Source: Chromera velia
Lineage: Eukaryota > Sar > Chromeraceae
Direction of reading: 5' to 3'
NCBI GenBank assembly: GCA_018398765.1
Contig: JAHBMJ010000541.1
Location: forward strand, 1 to 39,404
DNA: 39,404 nucleotides
The position numbers were made by a program, and so were the translations under genes. Each line of letters begins with the position of its first letter. Positions within the stretch are counted from its first letter, which is position 1. The notes under the pieces are model-generated. The model was not told where the DNA came from and searched no databases. It worked only from the letters and a program-made list of their open reading frames with translations. Below, piece after piece: positions 19,553-30,200 of the stretch.

Positions 19553-22500
19553 CTACTTCTTGAATTCTGCTTCCTTGAAGCGTGTGTGCGTCACCTGGGA
19601 GCCCTGGGGTGTCTTGTTGTGAGTAATTCCGACCTCAAACCGCCCAAACTTTCCGTCCAACTTTCCCGGCAGGGTGAACTGCTCGTAGCTTCCGTTGCGG
19701 AACTGGAGGGTTCCCCTCTGAAGCGATTCGCGGATCTGTGCTGCCCCTGCTCTGTGGTACCTATCTGGGGCGTTTGCCGACGCGTCCTTGATCACAACGC
19801 CGGGGGCGGCCTCAACGATCCTGTCCTTGGGAACTCCGTGCGAACGGCCCGCCTGGGTCATCAGCTCGACGGGCCTCTGGGGGTTCAGACGGTCAACCGC
19901 TCTCTGTGCGATCTTCGAGTCGCACCGCAGACCCACAGGACCACCCCCAGATCCTCCTCCAGCCCCTCCACCAGTCCCCCCCCCTCCATTGACAACGAAC
20001 CCCTTCAGAAGGCTGATGCCACCGTAAACTTTCCTCCTCCTGAAACACGATGCGACAGAAGGGACCCAACCATCCACCCACACATGGGGTGACCCAGCTG
20101 GAGACCCATCAGCCCCAAGCAGGAGAGGGTGAACGCCCACGAGACGAAGTCGTACTAGGTGCTCGGTCTTCTTCGTCTGCACTATCCGGAAGATGCCCTC
20201 GGCAACCCCGTCAACAACCCTCGAGGGCGCCTGTCGACGGTTCAGCCAGCTGATGACATCGGAGCGACACGCCACGTACCCAGAGCTCCCGAGAGCCTCG
20301 ATCAGTTGAGTGACCAGACGACCCTCTGCCGCCTCAAGCTGGGACCGGATGTCCCTCCGAGCGCCAGAGAGCACCCCCGGAGCGAAGTTTGAGTACAGAG
20401 AGAGTCCCTGTTTGCGCAGTGCTTCTCCTAGGTGATACTCGACGTTCGAACTTGTGGCCAATGGCCATTCAGTCACTTGCCCGCGAAGGTGTGCAAGTAC
20501 TTCCCTTGCCTTCCTTCTCTCCGCCTCTCCCACCCCCCTTTCCCGGCTTTCGTCAACCTCTTTACGGAGCCCAGTAGCCACAGAGGACCAGAGTCGAGCA
20601 ACCGCGGATGCCTTTGCGATCTCAACGAGTTTCTTGAAGACGGGGAAGACCTCTGCGACCTGGTCGTACACGAGAGAGAAACGGCGGGCAAATTCGGCCT
20701 CCGGGGTATCGTCGTCGTCCTCGGGACACTCGCTGGCGTCAGTGAGGGTCCCGTCGGCCTGTTTCTTCAGCAGCTGTTTGCGCACAGATATCAGCGGCTC
20801 CCCGACTCTGACGCTGCTGCCGTCGATCTCGATGGGGACGGGTCCTGCCTCCACCCAGAATCTGCAGGCATTTAGGCAGGCAGGCATGATTGGAGGTCGG
20901 GACGAAAGAAAGAGTGAACCGTCACACTTGCAAGGACGTGAAGAAAGGAGAAAAGACAGAGTAAGAAAGGACAGAAAAAATGGAACAACGTGCCACCCCA
21001 TGCAATCTGCTAAATCAGGAAGCTATGCCAAATCTTACTACAGCGACTTTGTTCATTCACTCACTTACTGAACGACTGACTGATTGACGTGTTCACTCAC
21101 TAAGTGGGAAACTGACTGATTGTATGACCAACCCCCTTACTGACTGGCTGGCTGGCTGATCTGACCTGTGTGCAACCCCCGAGGGTCTATTCTCTGCCTC
21201 CAGAGGTTCCCTCAAGTAGTTCAGGAGGGGTTGGGGGAGTCTAGATACGGTCTCCCAGGACCCTTCAGGAGTCCTGAACGAGAACGGAGCACGTTCGTCC
21301 ACCTCCACCCCTGTGGTTAGCATCTTCAGGATGTAGTCGGCATGGAGGAGGGCCCTCATCACGCTGGAGTCCGCCGTCTTGAAGGGCATCGACCGACACT
21401 CCTGCAAGCAGCCAAAAGGTAGGCAGGCAAATGAATGTCCATCGAATCTTTGGACGATCAACAACGCAAACGATCACTTGACTTAGGAGCATTCAATTTC
21501 GTGACTGATACTACGCTCGCCCATCATCTTCCCTCCATGCAGGTAGACGGGTAGAAAAGAAGCGATCGATTCAAACAATTAAGGCGATTTGAAGGTGAAA
21601 GCAAATTGAAACAGGGATCGATTCACCATGCACACGTGCAACAACGTTGGGTTGTCGGGGCATTCAATCAGACTCCAATAACGGACCTGAAATGGGTGGT
21701 GATGCATGTGGAACGGCGCTCCGTCCTGCGTCTCTGCGTTGCTAGGTTGGTCAAGGGAGAAAAACAGGCCCACATAGCAACTGGACCGGATCTCTTGAAG
21801 CTCCTGAGCCGTCAGGGAGCCGCCAGGGAGGGTTTCAAAACGGCCGGAGTCAAGGTCAGCCCCCACGACGACGAAGCGGTCCGAGTCAGAAACACCTTCA
21901 GAGGCAGAGTGTAGGTTTTCCATCAGATCCTCGATCCGACTGAATCTCTCACCCTTCCTCCTCACCACTTCCTCCATCAACAAACCTCGTAGTTCCTTCT
22001 CCTTTTCCTCTGAGTCCGGTGACGAAATCCATCCACTCCACTGTCCTTGCCACAGAGTGTACAGACCCCGGAGACGCTCACATCCCCAGGGGGTCACTGA
22101 CGCAGCCACAGGCCCCTCCAAAGTTCCCCCCGTCTGTGTGAGGGGGCCTGCCACAGAATGGAGGTACTTGGTCAACGCAGGTCCGAGGAGCATCACCTCA
22201 CGGCAGATGCCCGAGAAAGGCTCTACCATGCGAACCGGAGAAACAGGCCAGAGCACGGAGACCTCCACCACCCTCTCCAAGGAGGCCTTCATGCAAGTCG
22301 CCTTCATTTGGGCCTGTGCCAACCTGTCGGGGTCAGACGCCAATTCTTCCAACGCGCGGGTGACTCGGAGCGGTTCCTCCAGCACCCTCAGGGTCTCTTC
22401 CCTTGCGACCTCAGAAGAGCTGACGGCAAGGGACTGCTCAGGCCTTTGAACAGTGGAGCGACTGCCAAAGAGACCGCGAAAAAAACCAACAGCCGAATAT

Positions 22501-24323
22501 GAAGAGGAGGAAGAGGGGCACGTGGGGGCCCGATGGTCTCCCAGGCGCTCTGCGGCTGTAGCGATGGCTGAGGCAGACGCAACGGAAAGGGAGAGGGCAG
22601 ACACCATGATGGGGAGCTCGAGAGTGGGGGCGGCGTCGAAGAGCACATTTCCCCACACGTTCTGAAGGACGAGTGCGAGGAGGGCATCCACAGCGGCGGC
22701 GGAACGGGGCCGGTCGTTCGCGCACAGTTGTCGGACTTCCTTCACGAGCAGATGCGCCGCCGCAAGGAGGCAGCTGAGGGTTGATTCCCTCGTCGGTGCG
22801 GGTTGTGCAGCGTCAATAAAGCAAAATGCGGCTTCGACATTTGAGAGCTCCCCTGCTGCCAACCTCCTGGAGATTGCCCTTGAGATGCGTCTGAAGGCCA
22901 CGAGAGCGGGGATGGGCCTGAGAAAGATCCCCCGGCGGGACTGGAAGCAGAGATTGACCCCCGTGTCCGCTCCAATAGGCCCGCGGTCGGAGTCGGGGGG
23001 GTCGAAGAGGGCGTCCGTATATCTGCAGAACACGAAAGCAGATATACAGATGCATGGTCCGACGAGGAAATACTCACTTACGAATGCACACAGAGAAAGA
23101 AAGGGTCCATTGATAGGGTGACTGACAAATAGAATTCAGAACATAAGAATAGAAGTCAATGAAAGCAAAAGGTCCCACGAATCGACTGACTTGAAGCCGC
23201 GAGAGAGACTCGCGAGTTGAAAGTACAGACCAACGGCGTGAAGAGCGTGGAGGATGGGGGAAGTCAGAGAGGCGGCCAGCGCGTCCTCCATGAAGTCTCC
23301 CATCAGTGCTCCATTCTCCGACTCGGCATGATCCTGCTGGAGGGTCGCGAGCAGCTTTGGGACAGCAGGTGCTCCTCGACGCGCCACTTCTGCACGTGCT
23401 TCTGCGATCTTCAGCCCTGCGCGGAAAGGAGCCGAGAATCCCTCGGCGGCAGAACCAACTCGCTCTCGGAACATCCGTACGGCTTCGCAAAGGACCGCCG
23501 AGTGTGCGCCTTCCATCGCTCTCACAAACGATGCTCCGTCGTATCCGCACGTCTGCTGGAGCTCTGCGCAGAGGGCTGAGGCCTTGGCGTCCGCGTCTGG
23601 GATTGAGAAGAACAGGGTGTGCAGTCCCTCCAAGCGGTAGAAAGCATGTCTCAGGCCACGAGGAGTCGGGCGTCCAATAAACCGTCTGAGAGTCTCCTCT
23701 GAGAGCTTCGAGTAAAGTAGATCCATCCTCGCCCTCACCTGGGGGCGGAGTGCGTTGGCCGCCTCGAAGGTGACCCCGCGGCAATCGAAGAAGACGAAGT
23801 CGGGTCGGGAAACCATCTCTTCGAAGGACGCCAGATGGGCCCGGAAGGGGGCGCTGGGCGCGATTCCGTCACCGATCATGACACTGGGGTGGTCTCCGCC
23901 GGCACGCTGCAGAGAGAGATTCAGGAGCGACCCTTCAACTTGCTTTGCGGGAGTCAGGAGAGACAGGCAGGCTTGAAAGAGAGTAGAAAGGCTACAGGAG
24001 AGTGCGGAGAAAGGACTCAGAGTGTCCGATTTTTGAGAAAGGAGATTGATGCTCGCTTAACTGACACTTGATGCGGGGGCAGTGGAGGCCTCGGCATCGG
24101 AGTCGTCGGATCCGTCCCCCCAGGCGTCTCCGTCGTCGTCTGCGGTCTGCAGTTCCTTCCCGTCGATCAACACTTCCTTGGCCTCGTTGATGAGTTTCAT
24201 CATTGCAGGGTCCCCTCCGTGGTCGGGATGGTTCTTGAGTGCCAGGCGACGGTACGCTCTCTTGATCTCGTCCTTTGAGGCGTTCGGGGAGACTCCAAGG
24301 AGATTGTAGTATTTGGAGTCCAT
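19553..24323 (-). CDS. J-domain (DnaJ-type) multidomain protein, 5 exons, about 1,284 aa
   Basis: Exons: 24323-24066, 23906-23191, 23022-21687, 21401-21166, 20861-19553; 3,855 nt with all phases agreeing. Residues 1-55 are a J-domain with HPD at 32-34 (NHPDHGGDP), the Hsp70-activating motif. An acidic linker follows ([13 protein letters not shown]). Residues ~85-770 are mostly helical with no domain I recognise. Residues ~770-950 contain [15 protein letters not shown], and [20 protein letters not shown]. This order resembles a module I recall from bacterial, notably planctomycete, DUF1598-like proteins. A glycine linker (about 19940-19990) then precedes a final ~127-aa domain ending [12 protein letters not shown] and [10 protein letters not shown]. 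Alternatively exon 1 alone could be a separate 92-aa J-protein, since it reaches a stop at 24057. The phase-0 donor GTCAGT and the short 159-bp intron favour fusion. I see no signal peptide or clear membrane segment. Confidence 0.83.
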
Positions 24324-24569
24324 TGTTATAGGCAATCGAACAACTTTCAGACTGGGAGACGGTGGAACAAAGATGATGTTCGTAAAGATGATGTTGGTTT
24401 TCTCTCAGCTAGGATTGACCGAAGTGGATATTTCTGCCCGAAGAGGATGCAAATAGACTTATTGATAGCGAAGTGAACAAGGAAACATGCACCTCTTTGT
24501 ACGGTTTCAGTAGGTTGCAGTATACCATCAGTCGTGTTGCAGTGTTTCAATGAAGGTTTGCATGGTTCA

Positions 24570-24577
24570 TGCATGCA
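24570..24577. promoter_or_regulatory. TGCATGCA site upstream of the J-domain gene
   Basis: A perfect 8-bp palindrome 247 bp upstream of the ATG, at a spacing similar to that in the divergent promoter and upstream of the giant gene. Binding by an AP2-type factor is inferred only from the motif. Confidence 0.35.
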
Positions 24578-24579
24578 GC

Positions 24580-24725
24580 TTCCGCGCGGGCATCTTCCGC
24601 GGGCGCTGCATGATATATGCGCACGCCCGGCCCGCCGGGGGCGGCCCGGGCCGCGCCGCCGCCGACCCCCACCGCCGGCCGGGCCACCCGGCGTGGCACC
24701 CGCGGCGCGCCCCCGCACGGCGCAC
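24580..24725. other. GC-rich island upstream of the J-domain gene
   Basis: About 145 bp of almost pure G+C with CpG-rich blocks such as GCGGCCCGGGCCGCGCCGCC, set in AT-rich sequence and bounded on the right by a T run. It may be a promoter-associated island or part of a transposed element; shorter GC patches occur near 17520-17580, 25010-25035 and 26565-26630. Confidence 0.5.
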
Positions 24726-25317
24726 GCTTTTTTATTTTTTTCCAGAAGGTCCCATTAAGCCGGCGAAAGCTTGATCGAGTTGGACTGCACTCTTGACAGA
24801 CCTTTTATGCAAAGGGCAACATCTGAACAAGAGTCGTGTAAATATAAAAAAGGAGATGTCAAAAGCAGTCTAAAGTTTTGCGACCAAAAACTCTTAACTA
24901 CTCTGGATACAGAAGTTCTAACAGTACAAAAGGGACACTTTAACAGGAAAAAAAAAAACTAAAAAAAACACTATGCAGGGAAAAGCCGGGCATGCATACA
25001 TGCATGCACGCGTTTGATTTGGCCGCGCGGCGCCCTCCTCAGCCTTTTTGATATATTTTTTGCTCAATCACTGGCAAACCAGGGGAAAAACAGTTTAAAA
25101 ATATGTATAATACATACATGGTAGTCTCAAAAAGATCTCAAAAAGAGTATTAATTACTTCATTAAAAATTCATTTTTTAAAATTTCTTTTCATTTTATAA
25201 TCGTTGTTCATTACTAGATCATTCTTCAACTAGTTCTTCAAATTAAACCTCCCTAATTCGGACCCTGAAGGGCCTGAACCTAAGTACCACTGGGAAAAAT
25301 ATAACCCTGTAAGGAAC

Positions 25318-25622
25318 TAGGAATTTAGAGGAATTTAAACAAGAATTTAGAGGAATTTAGACAGGAATTTAGAGGAATTTAGACAGGAATCTAAAGGAAT
25401 TTAAAAACAGGAATTTAGAGGAATTTAGCAATTTTTGAAGGTTAATTTCTCGTGAAATATGATGAGTTAGAACTTGATATTGACGGTGCTCATAAGTTTA
25501 ATATAGGTCTATAAGTACATTTAATATCAACTTCTAACTCATCATAGTTCACAAGAAATTAACCTCCCAAATTTAGGAATTTAGAGGTCTAAATTCCTTT
25601 AGATTCCTAGCTAAATTCCTCT
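25318..25622. repeat. Foldback element with tandem GGAATTTAGA arms
   Basis: The core is a pair of about 42-bp inverted repeats, about 25439-25480 and 25520-25561, matching at roughly nine of ten positions (GGTTAATTTCT, ATGATGAGTTAGAA). Outside them the left arm has several tandem copies of GAATTTAGAG and the right arm the complementary CTAAATTCCT. The whole can form one long hairpin. Confidence 0.75.
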
Positions 25623-25676
25623 AAGACTTTGTATGAGTCAAAACAATCAATCACACTTAATAAATCATACATACTA

Positions 25677-26052
25677 CCGTATGTTCAATAATTCACCGTA
25701 AAATTTCAAAAGATATAACTTTGCAACGATGAAGAGTTAGAAACTGAAACTTTTTCTATGTAAACTCCCACTGATATACAACTAATCCTTGAAAAATATA
25801 TCTATTTACACAGCGGAGTCATAAGCAATCTTTTTTAATGCTTTGTGAAAAACTTAGGTTTTTTGTTTGGAAATCCGATTTTATATTTTTTTTTTTTCTG
25901 ACTATCTAAAGATTGTGAAGCATTCTAGAGAGCAAAAGTATGAATTCCAACCCCTGGCTGTATGTTTCTTTGTACGGCTGTTTTAGAGCATCCTTCTTGA
26001 ACATGTGAGATTTTTTTGAAATTTTTTCAAACTCTATTTATTGAACATACGG
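25677..26052. mobile_element. MITE-like element, copy 1 (376 bp)
   Basis: Perfect 15-bp terminal inverted repeats: CCGTATGTTCAATAA at the left and its complement ending CATACGG at the right. Subterminal AAATTTCAAAA also recurs in inverse. Internal sequence is AT-rich without an ORF. It is nearly identical over its full length to the copy at 26634-27009. Confidence 0.85.
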
Positions 26053-26633
26053 AATGCACGCTCGTAAAAAAATTAAAATAAAATGTTTTAACGTACATTC
26101 AGAGTTTCTTTCTTATAAACAAAGGCAAACTACTCTTAGCTTTTATATATTATTAGAAAAGAGTACTGGAGCACTTTTTTTTAAAAAAATGTGTTTTTAA
26201 TTAAAATGACTAAAAATGACTAAAATTATATACTAATCAGCATACATACCTGGATGAAATTCTTTTAAGATATTAGATCGCACTAAAAGGCTTAAAAAAA
26301 AGAAAAGTATCGTAGTATGAAAAGATATAATTGTTGTATAGCATGAAGTTGTTTACAATCTGTTTGCAAATCTGTGTTCATGTGAAGTTTAATCACTAAG
26401 GTGACGGTAGCCTAATACCTCTACCACCCGCTTTGCCCTTCCCTGGACCGCCCCACAGATAGACCTAGTATAACTCTCTCGGAGGGACTGGATCAGATGA
26501 ATGATGTGATTTTGATACTGCAGGGTGCTCTTCTGCAGGCTAGCAGCATACATGCATGCAAGTTTTGACCGGCGTGCGGCCCCGTCTTGTCACGGTCCCA
26601 GCGTGCGCTGAGGCCCGCCGCGGCCCAGTATAC

Positions 26634-27009
26634 CTGTATGTTCAATAATTCACCACAAAATTTCAAAAGATATAACTTTGCAACGATGAAGAGTTAGAAA
26701 CTGAAACTTTTTGTGTGTAAACTCCCACTGATATACAACTAATCCTTGAAAAATATATCTATTTACACAGCGGAGTCATAAGCAATCTTTTTTAATGCTT
26801 TGTGAAAAACTTAGGTTTTTTGTTTGGAAATCCGATTTTGCATTTTTTTTTTTTCTGACTATCTAAAGATTGTGAAGCGTTCTGGAGAACAAAAGTATGA
26901 ATTCCAACCCCTGGCTATATGTTTCTTTGTACGGCTGTTTTAGAGCATCCTTCTTGAACATGTGAGATTTTTTTGAAATTTTTTCAAACTCTATTTATTG
27001 AACATACAG
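26634..27009. mobile_element. MITE-like element, copy 2 (376 bp)
   Basis: Same length and orientation as copy 1. Its termini are CTGTATGTTCAATAA and TTATTGAACATACAG. The base that differs from copy 1 is changed at both ends, so terminal pairing is kept. It begins right after a GC-rich patch and ends 270 bp from the giant gene's stop codon. Confidence 0.85.
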
Positions 27010-27278
27010 TAGTAAGTAGTAATGTTTTCATATTTCATTTAGCTTATATTAATTCATACAATATTTGTATTTTTAGGTCTAATCCAAAGCACCAACTAAT
27101 GAACGTACAACAAGCAGCGATCAGACAACTTTCAACAGCTCCTTCTCACTATAATGCAACTTCAGCGGCAGCGTCTTCGCAAAATTTTCTTCCCAAATTT
27201 TGCTTTTCCCGCTTCTTCCCCCCCCCGCTCTACGAGAATAGTTCACAAAGCTCTTTTTGCCCGTTTGGAAAGTTACTA

Positions 27279-30200
27279 CTACATTTGAGAACGCGAAAAA
27301 TCACCCCCGTCGTCTTCCTTTTTACACCCCATTCGAAGCCTTCCCCTCCCTGCGGTATTCCCTTCCCCACCCCGATTCAAAGCAGACAGAGACACACACC
27401 GTGACATGACGTCAACTGTTCCAGAGGGCTGCGGTGCCCAGGGGCTGTCCGGTGTCTGCATTTGGATTAGCTGAGAGCTTGCAGACCGGGCCATGGAAGG
27501 CGGTGCGTCTGCCCGCATGTCCTCACTTGACTTTCCCCTCGACTGCCGTTGACATCCTCTTTTCGATTTGGATGTCAGGGGCGGCCTCCCTGGTCTTTCC
27601 GGAGACGGGAAAGCCGGACTTCTCTGTGCTGCAGGAGCCTGAAGCTCAGTCATTCGACGCCCCGGTGAGACGGGAGCTGCGTTTCGATTTCGGGTGTGGG
27701 AGGAGGAGCGTCGAGACGGACTCTCTCTCTGAGGAGAGGGGGTGCGGATTTGGGCCTGCGTATTTGTCAGGGGTGATGCCGTCACCCCTTCCACTGTCTG
27801 CCGTCTCCGTGAGCCCCCTCGCGAGGGACTTCCAATGGAATGTCTCGCGCTCTTTGAAATTTTGGGGCTTTGGAGTGATTTTCTTGGGCTTTGGCGATTT
27901 AGCTCGGAATGGGGTCGGGATGTTTGGAATGTGAAAAGATGGGCGTCGTGAGTGCTCCCTAGGGGTCTGTCTCCGTCTTTCCCTTCAGGCACATGGAAGC
28001 GTTGGGAAGAGGCAGCAGAGTGCGAGTGTGTGTTCCAGTTTTTCGGACAGAAGGAGAGAGCTCCTTTGTCTTTCTCTTTCAGGTGAAGATCTGATGATTT
28101 GGATGATGCGGAGATGGAGGTGTCGTTCCCTTTTCGAAATGGGGGGGAGGGAGGGTAGGCATTGAGTCCGCCTCCAGCGGGAAGACTCTCATCGTGTCGC
28201 ATCTGGAAGAGACTTGACGGAAGGGAGGAAGAACCACCAGGCTGTTCCGGCTCCCTCTCCTTCTGCTGCCTAATCTGAAGCGGCAAGGGAATGACCTGTC
28301 CGTTTCCTGTCTGCACAATAACTTCTTCTACCGATGTAGAAGGCCCTCCAGACCTACCACAGGGCCCCTGTGCTTCCCCCAGAGTCACCCTAGATCCGGG
28401 TCGAGATCCGCCCAGTGCGGCACTATGCGTGCCTGCACGCGATGCAGACCCTCGCGCATCTCTCATGACTTCTCCTGAATTCCCTCCTCCCGTACCTTCA
28501 ACTCTGGGATCAGCTGGCGGCGCCGTCTCCTGCCCAAATTGTCCGGAGACCTGTGAGCCTCCCAATGGGGCACTCGGATGGTTGGAAATTCCCCCGCCTC
28601 CCCCTGAAGGACGGGGGAGACTTGAAGAGGGGCAGGGTACCCCACTGGCATCAGACAATGCCATGATGGAGGTTGAGGCTCCGTCTTTCTGCTGTGGAGG
28701 TTTGGGTTGTGTGGAGGCACTGCTCTCGCCAGGAGGGGGGGTGCAGAAGGGCAAGGCAAGCACTGCATTGAGACCCTCGGAGGATGCTTGGAGGTTTGAG
28801 AGGTCGGGACTCAAACTGGATGGCCCTACTGGCGGGAGGATGGGGGGACGGGTGGAGGTTACAAGAGAGGCGGGTTTGTGTTCTTCCTCCTGGGTGACGA
28901 TGAGGTCTGTTTTTTCCTCCTTGGTTTCAACAGGTGGAACACAAAAACCGTCATTCGATTCGGAGGGAGTCGCGATTTGCGCACCCACAGGCTGATGAAT
29001 AGTCAGGTCTTGATGAGACCTCAACGCAGTCTGAGAGAGTGAGGGCTGTGAGACGGAATGCTGAGAAGGGACTGAAGGAGGGAGATATTGCGCTTCTACT
29101 GGCGGCTGTGCTGCCACTGGGGGTTCACATTTCTGCGGCTGCGGTTGCTGTCCGTATCCCGTTGCTTGCGGAATTGGTCCTTGTGAGCCTGTGGAGCTCT
29201 TCTTTCTCAGGACCGTATTCTGACCGGATGAGTGCCTTGATCCTCTGTTGGACGATCGAGGACGATTCTCTTGGTCCTTCCCTGAGGCTTTTGCGGTCAG
29301 GTTGGCTCGGAGGAGGGAGGTGCGGTTTTGGCGAATTTGGGGAGACGGAAATGGAACATTCTGGCGTCGTTTCGGGGTAGATGGGCAATGGTGTGTCTTT
29401 CCGGGACCATTTGCTGATCGGTCTGTAGCTGTGGCTGCCTCTGCTGCACTCAGCTTCCGAAGGGACGCTCCTGCACCAGCACACACGGAAGTGTTGGTAC
29501 CAGAAGATCTCCTGACGGCAACAGGGGTGACCGAAGTTCTGGGTCCGGTGACAGGGGTGACAGATGCTCTCTGTGCAGCAACAGGGGTGAGGAGACCTGT
29601 CTTTGAGCCTCTTTTGCTAGACGTGGGGGGGTGGATTTTGGACTCTCTTCTTGTCGGCGTGGTGCTGTGGTCGTGCTGCGTGCGTGTGAGGGAGTGTTTG
29701 AGTCCCTGACTCTCCCTTTCCCTCGCCTGTTTCTGACTCTGCAGCTGACTCGTCGCACGCTGAGCCAGTCCCTCAACCCCCCTGCTGGTGGAAGCAGAGG
29801 CTGAAGATCGTCCCATGCGGTCCCTCTCTTTCTGCCACCACCTAGTGTCTTTGTCTAGTTCTAACACGGGTTGTTGATCGACAGAGCTTCGTCCGGGGGA
29901 CAAGAAGGGAGAAGCTGCTTCTAGACGGTGTAGGCGGTCTGAAGGGAGGCCTGCAGGGGGGAGGACAGATGGGTTGAAGAAGAGGGGGGGTGTTGGAGAA
30001 GGCTTACGAGTGTTCTCACGTGAACTTGAGGGGAAGGGAGCTGCCCTTTCTGCCTCTGCTTCGACGTAGTGATGAGGACAATCGGGGTGGTGGGGGGGTG
30101 GGGTGGGAGGGAGACGGCGATCTGGAGACGGCGGTCGGCTGGAGGTTGGAGTGTAGTTGGGTGTTTTGTGGGGACTGCAAGGGCGACGCTGTTCTCCCAA

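Larger units (their letters stand above)
24324..27278. other. AT-rich intergenic interval with GC island and repeats
   Basis: This is the 5' flank of the J-domain gene and the 3' flank of the giant gene. It holds a TGCATGCA site (24570-24577), a GC-rich island (24580-24725), an inverted-repeat foldback (25318-25622) and two 376-bp MITE-like copies. The remainder is AT-rich with no protein-like frame. Confidence 0.6.
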
